DNA from: an uncultured Enterobacteriaceae bacterium
GTDB lineage: Bacteria; Pseudomonadota; Gammaproteobacteria; Enterobacterales; Enterobacteriaceae
DNA length: 47,051 bases
Reading direction: 5' to 3'
Assembly: GCA_947631255.1 (NCBI GenBank)
Contig: CANRKT010000023.1
Location: 1-47,051 of the forward strand
Part shown: positions 28,048-37,431 of the stretch, one piece after another
Layout: each line of letters starts with the position of its first letter
Position numbering within the stretch: position 1 is the stretch's first letter
The notes under the pieces: generated by a model
Databases searched by the model: none
What the model was told of the DNA's origin: nothing
The model's input: the letters and a program-made list of their open reading frames with translations, nothing else
Program-made: the position numbers and the translations under genes

Positions 28048-29151
28048 ATGAAGATGACGGGCAAAGCCTTACTGGCAGGCTGTATTGCACTGGCCATGAG
28101 CAACATCGCATTGGCGAAAGATATTAAAGTGGCAGTGGTTGGGGCGATGTCTGGTCCGGTTGCACAGTATGGCGACCAAGAGTTTACTGGTGCAGAGCAA
28201 GCTGTTGCGGATATTAATGCTAAAGGTGGTATCAACGGCGATAAGCTGGTTATCACCAAGTACGATGATGCCTGTGACCCGAAACAAGCGGTAGCTGTAG
28301 CCAACAAAGTGGTCAACGATGGCGTTAAGTACGTTATTGGTCACCTGTGCTCCTCTTCTACTCAGCCAGCGTCTGATATTTATGAAGACGAAGGCATTAT
28401 CATGATAACGCCAGCGGCCACCGCGCCAGAACTGACTGATCGTGGTTATAAGCTGGTATTGCGTACCACTGGCTTGGATTCTGACCAAGGTCCAACGGCC
28501 GCTAAATATATTCTTGATAAAGTGAAGCCAGAGCGCATCGCTATTATTCATGACAAGCAACAATACGGTGAAGGCCTGGCGCGTGCTGTTCAGGATGGTC
28601 TGAAAGCAGGTGGCGGTAATATCGTGTTCTTTGACGGTGTGACTGCGGGTGAGAAAGACTTCTCCACTCTGGTTGCTCGTCTGCAGAAAGACAATATTGA
28701 TTTCGTTTACTACGGTGGCTACCACCCGGAAATGGGACAGATTTTGCGTCAGGCACGTGCTGCTGGCCTGAAAACCCAGTTTATGGGACCAGAAGGGGTG
28801 GCTAACGTTTCCCTGTCTAATATTGCCGGTGAGTCTGCGGAAGGTTTACTGGTGACTAAACCGAAGAACTATGACCAGATCCCTGCAAACCAGCCAATTG
28901 TAGAAGCGATTAAAGCGAAGAAACAAGATCCAAGCGGTGCATTCGTCTGGACCACCTATGCAGCGGTACAGGCACTGGCTGATGGTCTGAACAAAACGAC
29001 TGAGCCGGATGAAATGGCAAACTACCTGAAAGGGGCAACCATTGAAACCGTGATGGGACCACTTTCCTGGAATGAAAAGGGCGACCTGACAGGCTTTGAG
29101 TTCGGCGTCTTTACCTGGAATGCTGACGGTACCTCTTCTGACGCACAATAA
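28048..29151 (+). CDS. livJ: Leu/Ile/Val-binding protein LivJ
   Basis: 367 residues from the ATG at 28048, equal to E. coli LivJ. An in-frame ATG at 27961 would add 29 residues in front of the signal peptide and is rejected. The signal peptide ends [11 protein letters not shown]. The mature protein begins [21 protein letters not shown] and keeps the cysteines of the conserved disulfide (DDACDPKQA and GHLCSSS). Periplasmic receptor that passes branched-chain amino acids to LivHMGF. It is a paralogue of LivK at 32228, most different in the signal peptide and C-terminal third. Confidence 0.97.
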   Translation: MKMTGKALLAGCIALAMSNIALAKDIKVAVVGAMSGPVAQYGDQEFTGAEQAVADINAKGGINGDKLVITKYDDACDPKQAVAVANKVVNDGVKYVIGHLCSSSTQPASDIYEDEGIIMITPAATAPELTDRGYKLVLRTTGLDSDQGPTAAKYILDKVKPERIAIIHDKQQYGEGLARAVQDGLKAGGGNIVFFDGVTAGEKDFSTLVARLQKDNIDFVYYGGYHPEMGQILRQARAAGLKTQFMGPEGVANVSLSNIAGESAEGLLVTKPKNYDQIPANQPIVEAIKAKKQDPSGAFVWTTYAAVQALADGLNKTTEPDEMANYLKGATIETVMGPLSWNEKGDLTGFEFGVFTWNADGTSSDAQ

Positions 29152-29174
29152 CATCTGAGTCTGGAAGAGTGATA

Positions 29175-29298
29175 TATACCCGTCATACATCAAGTTGCTT
29201 GGGTGTGGCTATCGTCAATGCTGCTGAGTCACATCGTTATCTATGCGCATCGGCAGGATTGACTCAGCACCTACAAGCAACTCGACTTATTTTAGGGA
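29175..29298. repeat. ERIC-like palindromic repeat (copy 2)
   Basis: About 124 bp. It opens with TATACCCGTCATACATCAAG and TTGCTTGGGTG; it closes with ACAAGCAACTCGACTTATTT and TAGGG, an imperfect inverse of the opening. TGCTGAGTCA and TGACTCAGCA pair in the interior. The ends match copy 1 at 4195-4270. It resembles the ERIC-type repeats found between genes in many enterobacteria, here at the 3' side of livJ. Confidence 0.75.
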
Positions 29299-29328
29299 TC
29301 AGCGAGGCTCTTTCGTTTACAGATTAAG

Positions 29329-29381
29329 AAAAACTGCACCCCTAAAGCGAAGTTATCCGCTGAACGAGGTGCAGTTTTTTT
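29329..29381. terminator. Terminator between livJ and tetR
   Basis: AAAAACTGCACC and GGTGCAGTTTTT form a perfect 12-bp stem around a 27-base loop, with T-runs on both strands. It can serve livJ and the convergent TetR gene. Confidence 0.85.
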
Positions 29382-29392
29382 AGATGACAGGA

Positions 29393-29980
29393 CTAGGGTT
29401 TTCTTAATAATCCATGCAGCAGTAATTCCAGCGTATCCTTCGATTGAGCCAGACGTTCATTTCCGTCTTCACCATTAGCAATCCAGAATGCCGCTTCCGC
29501 CAGACTTCCGTAAATCAGAGCCGCCAAGGCCTGTGAACTGGTGTCAACCATCACTCCTTGCTGGATAAGACTGCTGACACGTTGTTGCATGGATTCCATA
29601 CAGTAACGATAATATTTTGACAGGGTACCACCGAGCACGGCGGGGGCATCACGCAGAATGATGCGTTGAATCTCTGGCTCCAGTGCCATTTCCAGATAAG
29701 CATGGCAGCGATGACGAAAACCATCCCAGGGGTTCTCGGCGCCATCAAAAACGGCCTGTAACCGCTCATCCGTTTCGGCATCTATCTGTTCGACGACTGC
29801 TATTAATAAGCCTTTCTTGTCACCAAAATGATGATAGAGTGCGCCCCGGGTCAAGCCAGCGTGCGCGGTAAGATCGTCCATTGAGGTGTCGGCGTAGCCC
29901 CGTTCACTAAAAAACGTACGCGCAGTGGCCAGTAATATAGCGCGAGTCTCTTCCATCTCGGCTCGGGTACGACGGACCAT
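29393..29980 (-). CDS. TetR-family transcriptional repressor
   Basis: 195 residues. The N-terminal helix-turn-helix is typical: RAILLATARTFFSERGYADTSMDDLTAHAGLTRGALYHHFGDKKGLL. The rest is an all-helical ligand-binding and dimer domain with no recognised specificity. It is divergent from an MFS exporter with two matching operator-like palindromes in between (30013-30062), the usual layout of a self-regulated efflux pair. E. coli has neither gene between livJ and panM, so the pair looks inserted. The inducer cannot be told from sequence. Confidence 0.93.
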   Translation of the reverse strand: MVRRTRAEMEETRAILLATARTFFSERGYADTSMDDLTAHAGLTRGALYHHFGDKKGLLIAVVEQIDAETDERLQAVFDGAENPWDGFRHRCHAYLEMALEPEIQRIILRDAPAVLGGTLSKYYRYCMESMQQRVSSLIQQGVMVDTSSQALAALIYGSLAEAAFWIANGEDGNERLAQSKDTLELLLHGLLRKP

Positions 29981-30012
29981 CTCTTTCTCCTTTTACAGAC
30001 AGATAAGCCATT

Positions 30013-30062
30013 TACATACGCAATGTATCTATACTATGATTTATTGATACGGAGTGTATGTA
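30013..30062. promoter_or_regulatory. Twin operators for the TetR regulator
   Basis: TACATACGCAATGTATC (30013-30029) and GATACGGAGTGTATGTA (30046-30062) are inverse to each other at 13 of 17 positions. Each contains its own palindrome ATAC-N5-GTAT (30016-30028 and 30047-30059). The centres are 31 bp apart, about three helical turns. They lie in the divergent tetR/MFS promoter region. Confidence 0.8.
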
Positions 30063-30183
30063 TTTTGCCATGTTTGTCTGACAAACATCAGCTAGCTAAG
30101 GCATGAGGCGATACAGCCAGGTCTGAGCGGTTAGCTACAGTATTGCTCTTTTTAACATATTTTTCATTTCAAGGGTCTAATCC

Positions 30184-31389
30184 ATGAGTACATCTCCATC
30201 CGCGACGACAGAAACGGTGGTGCGGCATTCCTGGCTGGCGGTAACTGCGGTCGGACTGGCTATCTTTTCCGTTGTCACAACGGAACTGCTTCCCGTTGGT
30301 CTGTTAACCCCGATTGCTGAGACACTGAATATTTCCCCTGGCACCGCGGGTCTGATGGTCTCCGTCCCGGCATTACTGGCAGCCCTGTTTTCACCTCTGG
30401 TGGTGTTGTTATCCGGGGGCATAGACAGACGACGTATTTTATGTGGATTGCTGGGCCTACTGGTGGCTGCAAATCTGGCATCGGCATTAGCGCCAGACTG
30501 GGGATGGATGCTGGTTGCCCGCGTGCTGGTGGGGTTCTGTATTGGTGGAATATGGGCAATTGCCAGTAGTCTGGCCGTCAGACTGGTTCCCCCCGCCTCG
30601 GTTGGTTTAGCCACTTCGATTATTTTTGGGGGGGTTGCTGCCGCCTCCGTTCTCGGCGTTCCTGTTGGTGCATTAATCGGCGACCTTATTGGCTGGCGCT
30701 GGGTCTTTGGCTGTATGGCACTGTTCAGTGCTGCGGTACTGGTACTGCATCTGCTGTTTATCCCTTCCTTGCCGGTGAAGAGTTCCGCCAGATTGCGCCA
30801 TTTTGTCCAGCAGTTTGCCAACCGAAAATTAAAAATCGGTATGCTATTAACGCTGTTGCTGGTATCCGGTCACTTTGCTGCCTTTACTTTTGTGCGCCCG
30901 CTACTGGTATCGGTTTCAGGCTTTGATGTGCAGTGGCTGGGTGTGTTGTTATTTGGCTATGGTATTGCTGGAATGACCGGTAATTTCTTGACCGGAATGG
31001 TAGCCATGCGCCGAACCACATTAACCCTTGCAGTTATTGCGCTGGGGCTACTACTGACTCCGGTTCTGTTCCTGACGGTTGGAAATATTCCCGTCGGTGG
31101 GGCTGCGGTATTGCTGTTCTGGGGCTTGTCCTACGGTGGGATATCAGTGGGACTAATGACCTGGGTGATGAAGGCAGAATCTCGCACGTTGGAGATAGCC
31201 ACCGCACTGTATGTTGGGGTATTTAATATCTCTATTGGGCTGGGGTCGTGGGCTGGGGGGCAGTTATTTGATAATTTCGGACTGCTGAGTAATCTCTGGT
31301 TCGCCAGTGGCTGTGCGGCTTGCGCTTTGTTATTGATATCAAATGTGGCTTATCGTCGCAAAACAGCGACTATACCAGTCACTGGCTAA
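30184..31389 (+). CDS. MFS efflux transporter, DHA1 type
   Basis: 401 residues with about twelve membrane segments. The first helix carries TTELLPVGLLTPIAETL and the loop after helix 2 the motif GGIDRRRIL, as in the AraJ/SotB/NepI group of drug:H+ antiporters. The blocks ARVLVGFCIGGIWAIASSLAVRLVPP and VGALIGDLIGWRWVF are closest to the NepI (purine nucleoside efflux) type by memory. Substrate unknown. Control by the divergent TetR gene is inferred from the operator pair. Confidence 0.88.
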   Translation: MSTSPSATTETVVRHSWLAVTAVGLAIFSVVTTELLPVGLLTPIAETLNISPGTAGLMVSVPALLAALFSPLVVLLSGGIDRRRILCGLLGLLVAANLASALAPDWGWMLVARVLVGFCIGGIWAIASSLAVRLVPPASVGLATSIIFGGVAAASVLGVPVGALIGDLIGWRWVFGCMALFSAAVLVLHLLFIPSLPVKSSARLRHFVQQFANRKLKIGMLLTLLLVSGHFAAFTFVRPLLVSVSGFDVQWLGVLLFGYGIAGMTGNFLTGMVAMRRTTLTLAVIALGLLLTPVLFLTVGNIPVGGAAVLLFWGLSYGGISVGLMTWVMKAESRTLEIATALYVGVFNISIGLGSWAGGQLFDNFGLLSNLWFASGCAACALLLISNVAYRRKTATIPVTG

Positions 31390-31402
31390 ATTCATTCCTC
31401 TA

Positions 31403-31441
31403 TGATTCAGGCCTCTGGTGATCCCCGAAGGGCCTGAATCA
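31403..31441. terminator. Hairpin between MFS gene and panM
   Basis: TGATTCAGGCC and GGCCTGAATCA form a perfect 11-bp stem between two convergent genes. There is no clear T-run right next to it, so strength is uncertain. Confidence 0.65.
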
Positions 31442-31450
31442 ATCTCTGCG

Positions 31451-31831
31451 TTATTTTTCCCAGTCCTGGCCTTGTGACCGGAAGCCAAGAGCCACTGCAA
31501 ATGCATGCAAAACATCGCGATTTTCTACTTCATGAGCGCTTATTTTCCAGTGTGTTATCTCTGGATTATCACGCAAAATCTCTTCGACCAAATACTGTCC
31601 GACACCGCGACGACGTGTGATTTCTCTGACACTGAGTGCCGTTAATACGCCTTGAGTACCGCTCAGCGTCACCTGTACCGCCCCTAACAGCCTGTCGTTA
31701 AACTTAGCGGCGTAGAGACGTTTATTTTCGCTGAGATCTAACTGCATTACGGCATTTTCAGACCATATTTTTCCAAGGTCTATCTTATCCTGGGCCTCAG
31801 GCGCTAACAGACGAATGATAGTGAGTTTCAT
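31451..31831 (-). CDS. panM: PanD maturation factor PanM (PanZ), GNAT fold
   Basis: 126 residues (E. coli 127). GNAT-fold protein that binds acetyl-CoA or CoA and triggers self-cleavage of pro-PanD to active aspartate decarboxylase, coupling CoA level to pantothenate synthesis. Start MKLTIIRL and the CoA-binding loop TRRRGVGQYLVEEILRDNP match the E. coli protein. E. coli has panM between livJ and livK; here it keeps that place and is on the opposite strand from both. Confidence 0.93.
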   Translation of the reverse strand: MKLTIIRLLAPEAQDKIDLGKIWSENAVMQLDLSENKRLYAAKFNDRLLGAVQVTLSGTQGVLTALSVREITRRRGVGQYLVEEILRDNPEITHWKISAHEVENRDVLHAFAVALGFRSQGQDWEK

Positions 31832-32227
31832 AAATAGACAAACCGAAAAGAGGGTAAATAGCGAGTGTAACCAATTTATTCGCCACAGACGCTTTATCTT
31901 TTCTGAGGTCGGGAGAGGCGGTTTAATTTATGTTCACTTAATAATCCAGGGATAAACATTACCGATTGCTAAAACACCAGAATAACATACTTATCCGTAG
32001 TGGATTGTTCGGCTCTTTATATCGCTATTTTATGCTGCAAAACATACTTTTTTTTGTTTAACTGTGATTGAATACAGAATAATATCTCCAGTTAATCGCA
32101 TGAAATATAGAGAGTTTAGTGGAAATTATTGTTAAATATAGCGATAACTCCTTCATGTCATTCATAAAAACAGGTGTTGGTTACAATATTTCTGTTTGTT
32201 TTTTAATCGCACCAGAAGGAAAAGAAA
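31832..32227 (+). promoter_or_regulatory. livK upstream region
   Basis: 396 bases, very AT-rich, divergent between panM and livK, with no credible gene. It must carry the promoters of panM and of the livKHMGF operon. Lrp and leucine control is expected from E. coli, but I see no site that stands out. Confidence 0.5.
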
Positions 32228-33337
32228 ATGAAGAAGAATGCGAAGACATTACTGGCTGGATTCGTGGCTCTGGTAGTGTCTCACGCGGCAGTCGCTGAAG
32301 ACATTAAAGTGGCTGTTGTCGGGGCAATGTCAGGCCCGGTAGCACAATGGGGCGACATGGAATTTAATGGTGCCCGCCAGGCTATCAAAGACATTAATGC
32401 GAAAGGCGGTGTTAAAGGAAACAAACTGGTTGCGCTTGAATATGATGATGCTTGCGATCCCAAGCAGGCTGTTGCAGTCGCTAACAAAATTGTTAACGAT
32501 GGTGTGAAATACGTCATTGGTCATTTGTGTTCCTCTTCCACCCAGCCTGCTTCGGATATTTACGAAGATGAAGGCATTCTGATGATCTCTCCTGGTGCGA
32601 CTAACCCAGAACTGACGCAGCGTGGCTATGCCACCATTATGCGTACTGCCGGGCTGGATTCTTCCCAGGGGCCGACTGCTGCAAAATATATTCTTGATCA
32701 AGTTAAGCCACAGCGTATCGGTATCATTCACGATAAACAGCAATACGGTGAAGGTCTGGCGCGTGCAGTACAGGATGAGCTGAAAAAGAACAGTGCCAAT
32801 ATCGTCTTTTTTGATGGCATCACTGCGGGTGATAAAGATTTCTCCACGTTAGTTGCCCGCCTGCAAAAAGAGAATATCGATTTTGTTTACTACGGTGGCT
32901 ATTACCCTGAAATGGGGCAGATCCTACGTCAGGCACGTGCTGTTGGGTTAAAAACTCAGTTTATGGGACCAGAAGGTGTCGGCAATGCATCATTGTCGAA
33001 TATTGCCGGTGATGCGGGTGAAGGCATGTTAGTTACGATGCCAAAACGCTATGACCAGGATCCAGAGAATAAAGCTATTGTTGATGAATTAGTCGCCGAA
33101 AAGAAAGATGCGACCGGGCCTTATGTCTGGATAACCTATGCTGCGGTGCAGTCACTGGCGCAAGCCCTTGAACGTAGTGATAGCGCCTCTCCAGAGGATC
33201 TCGCTAAAGATTTAAAAGAAAAAGGTGCCAATACCGTAATAGGGCCGCTGAGCTGGGATGAAAAAGGCGATCTGAAGGGATTTGAATTTGGTGTCTTCCA
33301 GTGGCATGCCGACGGTTCTTCTACCGTAGCAAAATAA
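32228..33337 (+). CDS. livK: Leucine-specific binding protein LivK
   Basis: 369 residues, equal to E. coli LivK. Signal peptide ends [10 protein letters not shown]. The mature part starts [23 protein letters not shown]; the change from YGDQEFTG in LivJ to WGDMEFNG is the known leucine-specific form. Conserved disulfide cysteines are in DDACDPKQA and GHLCSSS. AGAAGGAAAAGAA precedes the ATG. It is the first gene of livKHMGF and is separated from livH by a strong stem-loop. Confidence 0.97.
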   Translation: MKKNAKTLLAGFVALVVSHAAVAEDIKVAVVGAMSGPVAQWGDMEFNGARQAIKDINAKGGVKGNKLVALEYDDACDPKQAVAVANKIVNDGVKYVIGHLCSSSTQPASDIYEDEGILMISPGATNPELTQRGYATIMRTAGLDSSQGPTAAKYILDQVKPQRIGIIHDKQQYGEGLARAVQDELKKNSANIVFFDGITAGDKDFSTLVARLQKENIDFVYYGGYYPEMGQILRQARAVGLKTQFMGPEGVGNASLSNIAGDAGEGMLVTMPKRYDQDPENKAIVDELVAEKKDATGPYVWITYAAVQSLAQALERSDSASPEDLAKDLKEKGANTVIGPLSWDEKGDLKGFEFGVFQWHADGSSTVAK

Positions 33338-33358
33338 CAAAAGTCCTCTGCTACCCTC

Positions 33359-33380
33359 CCTTCCGGGTCTGCCCGGAAGG
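33359..33380 (+). terminator. livK-livH intercistronic stem-loop
   Basis: CCTTCCGGG, loop TCTG, CCCGGAAGG: a perfect 9-bp GC-rich stem with a tetraloop and no T-run. It probably protects the livK mRNA 3' end or partly attenuates, giving more binding protein than permease. Confidence 0.75.
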
Positions 33381-33397
33381 CATTAAAAGGTTACGTT

Positions 33398-34324
33398 ATG
33401 TCCGAGCAGTTTCTCTACTTCCTTCAGCAGATGTTTAATGGTGTCACGCTGGGTAGTACCTATGCGCTGATAGCCATCGGCTATACGATGGTGTATGGCA
33501 TTATTGGCATGATCAACTTTGCTCACGGCGAAGTGTATATGATAGGGAGCTACGTCTCCTTTATGATAATCGCCGCTCTTATGATGGTCGGCATTGATGT
33601 GGGCTGGATGCTGGTTGGGGCAGGCTTTATTGGCGCCATCGTCATTGCCAGTGCCTATGGCTGGAGTATTGAACGGGTAGCCTATCGCCCGGTTCGTAGC
33701 TCCAAGCGCTTGATTGCCCTGATCTCTGCCATCGGTATGTCTATCTTCTTACAGAACTACGTCAGCCTGACCGAAGGTTCACGTGATATTGCCCTGCCAA
33801 ACTTGTTTGATGGTCAGTGGATTGTCGGTACCAGTGAAAACTTTACCGCCACCATCACCACTATGCAGTTGGTCATCTGGGTGGTCACTTTCCTCGCTAT
33901 GCTGGCATTGACCCTGTTTATTCGCTACTCCCGTATGGGCCGCGCCTGCCGTGCCTGTGCTGAAGATTTGAAAATGGCGAGCCTGCTGGGTATTAATACC
34001 GACCGTGTTATCTCTCTGACCTTTGTTATCGGTGCGGCTATGGCAGCGGTGGCTGGGGTTCTGCTGGGCCAGTTCTATGGTGTTATCAGCCCATACATTG
34101 GCTTTATGGCCGGTATGAAAGCGTTCACCGCTGCAGTATTGGGGGGTATTGGTAGTATTCCTGGCGCCATGATTGGTGGGCTGATCCTGGGTATTGCTGA
34201 AGCACTGACCTCCGCTTACCTGAGCACTGAATATAAAGATGTGGTTTCATTTGCGCTGCTTATAGGAGTGTTACTGGTGATGCCTACCGGCATCCTGGGC
34301 CGTCCGGAGGTAGAAAAAGTATGA
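33398..34324 (+). CDS. livH: Branched-chain amino acid permease LivH
   Basis: 308 residues, equal to E. coli. Polytopic membrane protein of the LivH/LivM family with about eight hydrophobic segments and the signature [22 protein letters not shown] near the N-terminus. The conserved cytoplasmic loop contacting the ATPases is [21 protein letters not shown]. It pairs with LivM in the membrane. It overlaps livM by ATGA. Confidence 0.97.
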   Translation: MSEQFLYFLQQMFNGVTLGSTYALIAIGYTMVYGIIGMINFAHGEVYMIGSYVSFMIIAALMMVGIDVGWMLVGAGFIGAIVIASAYGWSIERVAYRPVRSSKRLIALISAIGMSIFLQNYVSLTEGSRDIALPNLFDGQWIVGTSENFTATITTMQLVIWVVTFLAMLALTLFIRYSRMGRACRACAEDLKMASLLGINTDRVISLTFVIGAAMAAVAGVLLGQFYGVISPYIGFMAGMKAFTAAVLGGIGSIPGAMIGGLILGIAEALTSAYLSTEYKDVVSFALLIGVLLVMPTGILGRPEVEKV

Positions 34325-35598
34325 AACCGATGCATATTGTTTTCTCATTACTCTCTGCGGTGATGTTTTTCATTCTGGCCTCGGTATTTATGGGAGTGCA
34401 GTTAAGCCTCTCCGGTACCAAACTGGTGGTAAATAGCGCCAGTAGCGTGCGCTGGGAATGGGTGATGATGGGTACCGCAGCGGTGTTTATTTTCCAGCTA
34501 CTGCGTCCGCTATTTACCAAAGGCATGAAAAAAATCACCGGGCCGAAATTTGTATTACCGGCGCTGGATGGCTCAACACCTAAGCAAAAATTATTCCTGC
34601 TGGTACTCTTGGTTATCGCGGTTGTCTGGCCGTTTATGGCGTCGCGCGGATCCATTGATATCGCCACCATGACCATGATCTACATTATTCTCGGACTGGG
34701 TCTGAATGTGGTCGTGGGGCTGTCTGGTTTACTGGTCCTGGGTTACGGTGGCTTCTATGCTATCGGTGCTTATACCTTTGCGATGCTGAATCAGTACTAT
34801 GGTCTGGGTTTTTGGACCTGCCTGCCAATAGCGGGTCTGATGGCCGCGGCGGCGGGTTTCTTACTGGGCTTCCCGGTACTGCGTCTGCGGGGTGACTATC
34901 TGGCCATTGTGACCTTAGGTTTTGGTGAGATTGTCCGTATTCTGCTGCTCAATAATACCTCACTGACGGGGGGACCTAACGGTATCAGCCAGATCCCGAA
35001 ACCGACACTGTTTGGTCTTGAGTTCAGTCGTACAACACGTGAAGGGGGCTGGGATACTTTCAGTAACTTCTTCAATATCAGTTATGACCCAATCCACAGG
35101 GTGGTATTTCTCTACTTAGTGGCTCTGCTGTTGGTTGTGATCACCCTGTTTGTTATCAACCGTCTGTTACGTATGCCTCTGGGTCGTGCCTGGGAAGCGC
35201 TACGTGAAGATGAAATTGCCTGTCGTTCCCTCGGTTTGAGCCCACGTCGTATCAAACTGACTGCCTTTACTATCAGTGCGGCTTTTGCTGGTTTTGCCGG
35301 TACTTTGTTTGCTGCACGCCAGGGCTTTGTCAGCCCGGAATCGTTCACTTTTGCCGAGTCGGCATTTGTGCTGGCGATTGTGGTATTAGGTGGTATGGGG
35401 TCACAGTTTGCCGTGATTCTGGCCGCCGTATTACTGGTGGTATCGCGTGAAATGATGCGAGACTTAAATGAATACAGCATGCTGGTACTCGGTGGTTTGA
35501 TGGTACTGATGATGATTTGGCGTCCACAGGGCTTGTTACCAATGAACCGTCCACACCTGAAGCTTAAAACCACCGATGTGAAAGGAGAGCAGGCATGA
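34321..35598 (+). CDS. livM: Branched-chain amino acid permease LivM
   Basis: 425 residues, equal to E. coli. It has about ten membrane helices. The N-terminal 100 residues are an extension typical of enterobacterial LivM; the common core begins near [35 protein letters not shown]. The EAA-type loop is [24 protein letters not shown]. It starts within livH and overlaps livG by 4 bases (ATGA). Confidence 0.97.
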   Translation: MKPMHIVFSLLSAVMFFILASVFMGVQLSLSGTKLVVNSASSVRWEWVMMGTAAVFIFQLLRPLFTKGMKKITGPKFVLPALDGSTPKQKLFLLVLLVIAVVWPFMASRGSIDIATMTMIYIILGLGLNVVVGLSGLLVLGYGGFYAIGAYTFAMLNQYYGLGFWTCLPIAGLMAAAAGFLLGFPVLRLRGDYLAIVTLGFGEIVRILLLNNTSLTGGPNGISQIPKPTLFGLEFSRTTREGGWDTFSNFFNISYDPIHRVVFLYLVALLLVVITLFVINRLLRMPLGRAWEALREDEIACRSLGLSPRRIKLTAFTISAAFAGFAGTLFAARQGFVSPESFTFAESAFVLAIVVLGGMGSQFAVILAAVLLVVSREMMRDLNEYSMLVLGGLMVLMMIWRPQGLLPMNRPHLKLKTTDVKGEQA

Positions 35599-36362
35599 GT
35601 CAGCCATTGTTATCCGTCAGCGGACTGATGATGCGTTTTGGCGGCCTTCTTGCCGTTAACAATGTATCGCTTGAGCTTAATGCCGGTGAAATTGTTTCTC
35701 TTATTGGCCCGAATGGTGCCGGTAAAACAACCGTCTTTAACTGCCTGACAGGTTTTTATAAACCGACAGGCGGTCAGATCTTACTGCGTGATAAACATCT
35801 TGAAGGTTTACCCGGTCAGGAGATAGCTCTTCTCGGCGTGGTGAGAACCTTTCAGCATGTTCGCTTATTCCGTGAAATGACTGTAATTGAAAACCTGCTG
35901 GTAGCCCAGCATGCGCAGCTGAAAACCGGTATTTTCTCCGGTTTGTTGCAAACCCCTGGCTTTCGTCGTGCCCAGTCAGAAGCGCTGGAGCGTGCTGCTG
36001 ACTGGCTGGATCGTATTGGTCTGTTAGATCAGGCGAACCGCCAGGCGAGTAATCTGGCTTATGGCGACCAGCGCCGTCTGGAAATCGCCCGCTGTATGGT
36101 GACTCAGCCAGAAATTCTGATGCTGGATGAGCCAGCTGCCGGTCTGAACCCGAAAGAAACCAAAGAACTCGATGAGTTGATCATGGAACTGCGTAATCAT
36201 CACAAGACGACGGTGTTGCTGATTGAGCATGATATGAAACTGGTTATGGGAATATCAGATCGTATCTACGTAGTGAATCAGGGAACGCCGTTGGCTAACG
36301 GCACGCCGGAGCAAATCCGCAATAACCCTGATGTGATCCGTGCCTATTTAGGTGAAGCATAG
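35595..36362 (+). CDS. livG: Branched-chain amino acid ABC ATPase LivG
   Basis: 255 residues, equal to E. coli. Walker [10 protein letters not shown], the LivG-type signature [14 protein letters not shown] in place of LSGGQ, Walker [16 protein letters not shown] and switch H in [10 protein letters not shown]. One half of the heteromeric ATPase pair with LivF. It overlaps livM by 4 bases. Confidence 0.97.
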   Translation: MSQPLLSVSGLMMRFGGLLAVNNVSLELNAGEIVSLIGPNGAGKTTVFNCLTGFYKPTGGQILLRDKHLEGLPGQEIALLGVVRTFQHVRLFREMTVIENLLVAQHAQLKTGIFSGLLQTPGFRRAQSEALERAADWLDRIGLLDQANRQASNLAYGDQRRLEIARCMVTQPEILMLDEPAAGLNPKETKELDELIMELRNHHKTTVLLIEHDMKLVMGISDRIYVVNQGTPLANGTPEQIRNNPDVIRAYLGEA

Positions 36363-36376
36363 GGGTGAGGCCTAAG

Positions 36377-37090
36377 ATGGAAAATGTAATTTTGTCGTTT
36401 GACAAGGTAAGTACCCACTATGGAAAGATCCAGGCACTGCACGAGGTCAGCCTGCATATTAAACAAGGTGAAATCGTCACCTTAATCGGCGCTAATGGCG
36501 CGGGTAAAACGACCTTACTGGGCTCGCTCTGCGGTGAACCTCGTGCTACCAGTGGTCGTATCATGTTTGACGGTAAAGATATTACCGACTGGCAAACCGC
36601 ACGTATTATGCGTGAAGCGGTCGCAATTGTTCCGGAAGGTCGTCGTGTATTTTCGCGTATGACTGTGGAAGAAAACCTCGCTATGGGGGGATTTTTCGTT
36701 GAACGTGACCAGTTTCATGAGCGTATTGATAGCATCTATAAACTGTTTCCGCGTTTGCATGAACGGCGTATTCAGCGTGCCGGTACTATGTCTGGTGGTG
36801 AACAGCAGATGCTGGCCATCGGCCGGGCACTGATGAGCCAGCCGCGCCTGCTGCTGCTTGACGAGCCTTCTCTGGGGTTGGCACCGATTATCATCCAGCA
36901 AATCTTCGATACGATTGAACAACTGCGTAGTGAAGGGATGACGATTTTTCTGGTTGAGCAAAACGCGAATCAGGCCCTGAAACTGGCTGACCGTGGTTAT
37001 GTACTGGAAAATGGCCATGTGGTTATTTCCGATACTGGTGATGCTCTGCTGGCTAACGAAGCGGTACGTAGTGCCTATCTCGGGGGCTAA
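36377..37090 (+). CDS. livF: Branched-chain amino acid ABC ATPase LivF
   Basis: 237 residues from the ATG at 36377, equal to E. coli; an in-frame GTG at 36365 would add four residues. Walker A GANGAGKTT, signature MSGGEQQMLAIGRA, Walker B LLLLDEPSLGLAP and switch H in FLVEQNANQ. Last gene of the liv operon, with a hairpin 17 bases past its stop. Confidence 0.97.
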   Translation: MENVILSFDKVSTHYGKIQALHEVSLHIKQGEIVTLIGANGAGKTTLLGSLCGEPRATSGRIMFDGKDITDWQTARIMREAVAIVPEGRRVFSRMTVEENLAMGGFFVERDQFHERIDSIYKLFPRLHERRIQRAGTMSGGEQQMLAIGRALMSQPRLLLLDEPSLGLAPIIIQQIFDTIEQLRSEGMTIFLVEQNANQALKLADRGYVLENGHVVISDTGDALLANEAVRSAYLGG

Positions 37091-37106
37091 TGCCCGTTAA
37101 TTATTC

Positions 37107-37147
37107 AGGCAGGCAGCATGATATTTTGCATCATGTATGCCTGCCTT
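37107..37147 (+). terminator. livF terminator
   Basis: AGGCAGGCA and TGCCTGCCT, with inner pairing GCATGAT/ATCATG, form a long stem around TATTTTGC. The T stretch that follows is weak (TCCTCAT). Confidence 0.7.
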
Positions 37148-37314
37148 CCTCATCAGATAATTGTCATTACTGGTGGTGTTTTTGAGGAAAGAAACCTTTC
37201 GCAATATCGTTATCCAACCTCCTTACTTTTCGCACTCTGTACCTTCGTTATCGCTTAATATTCGGATATAAATAGTTTTTCCTGGATGTACCATGAAACA
37301 ATCATCTAACAAAA

Positions 37315-37365
37315 CTGTAATGATTCCGTGATGTAAACGGAATATTTCTGTCATTCAACTGTGTC
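37315..37365 (+). promoter_or_regulatory. Pho-box array of the ugp promoter
   Basis: Seven-base units in an 11-bp register, as in PhoB sites: CTGTAAT (37315), CCGTGAT (37326), a weak ACGGAAT (37337), CTGTCAT (37348, exact consensus) and CTGTGTC (37359). A candidate -10, CATAAA, is at 37380. The gap 37091-37431 has no gene; besides this array it holds the livF terminator. Control of ugp by phosphate starvation is known in E. coli. Confidence 0.75.
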
Positions 37366-37431
37366 ATGTTAACTCTCGAGCATAAAACGCGTGATTTCGC
37401 GTATCCGGCACAATTAAGAGAGTGAATCAGA

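Noticed and set aside
28069-28725. A 218-codon open frame antisense to livJ, with a similar 137-codon one antisense to livK (32330-32743)
   Set aside because: Both lie in the same relative place opposite paralogous genes, so their open length reflects shared codon patterns of livJ/livK. No start signal or family is seen.
30177-30821. A 214-codon open frame antisense to the MFS gene
   Set aside because: Composition (Thr/Pro/Ser/Ile-rich, no domains) is that of a shadow frame; the plus-strand frame has a full MFS protein and its start lies downstream of the operators.
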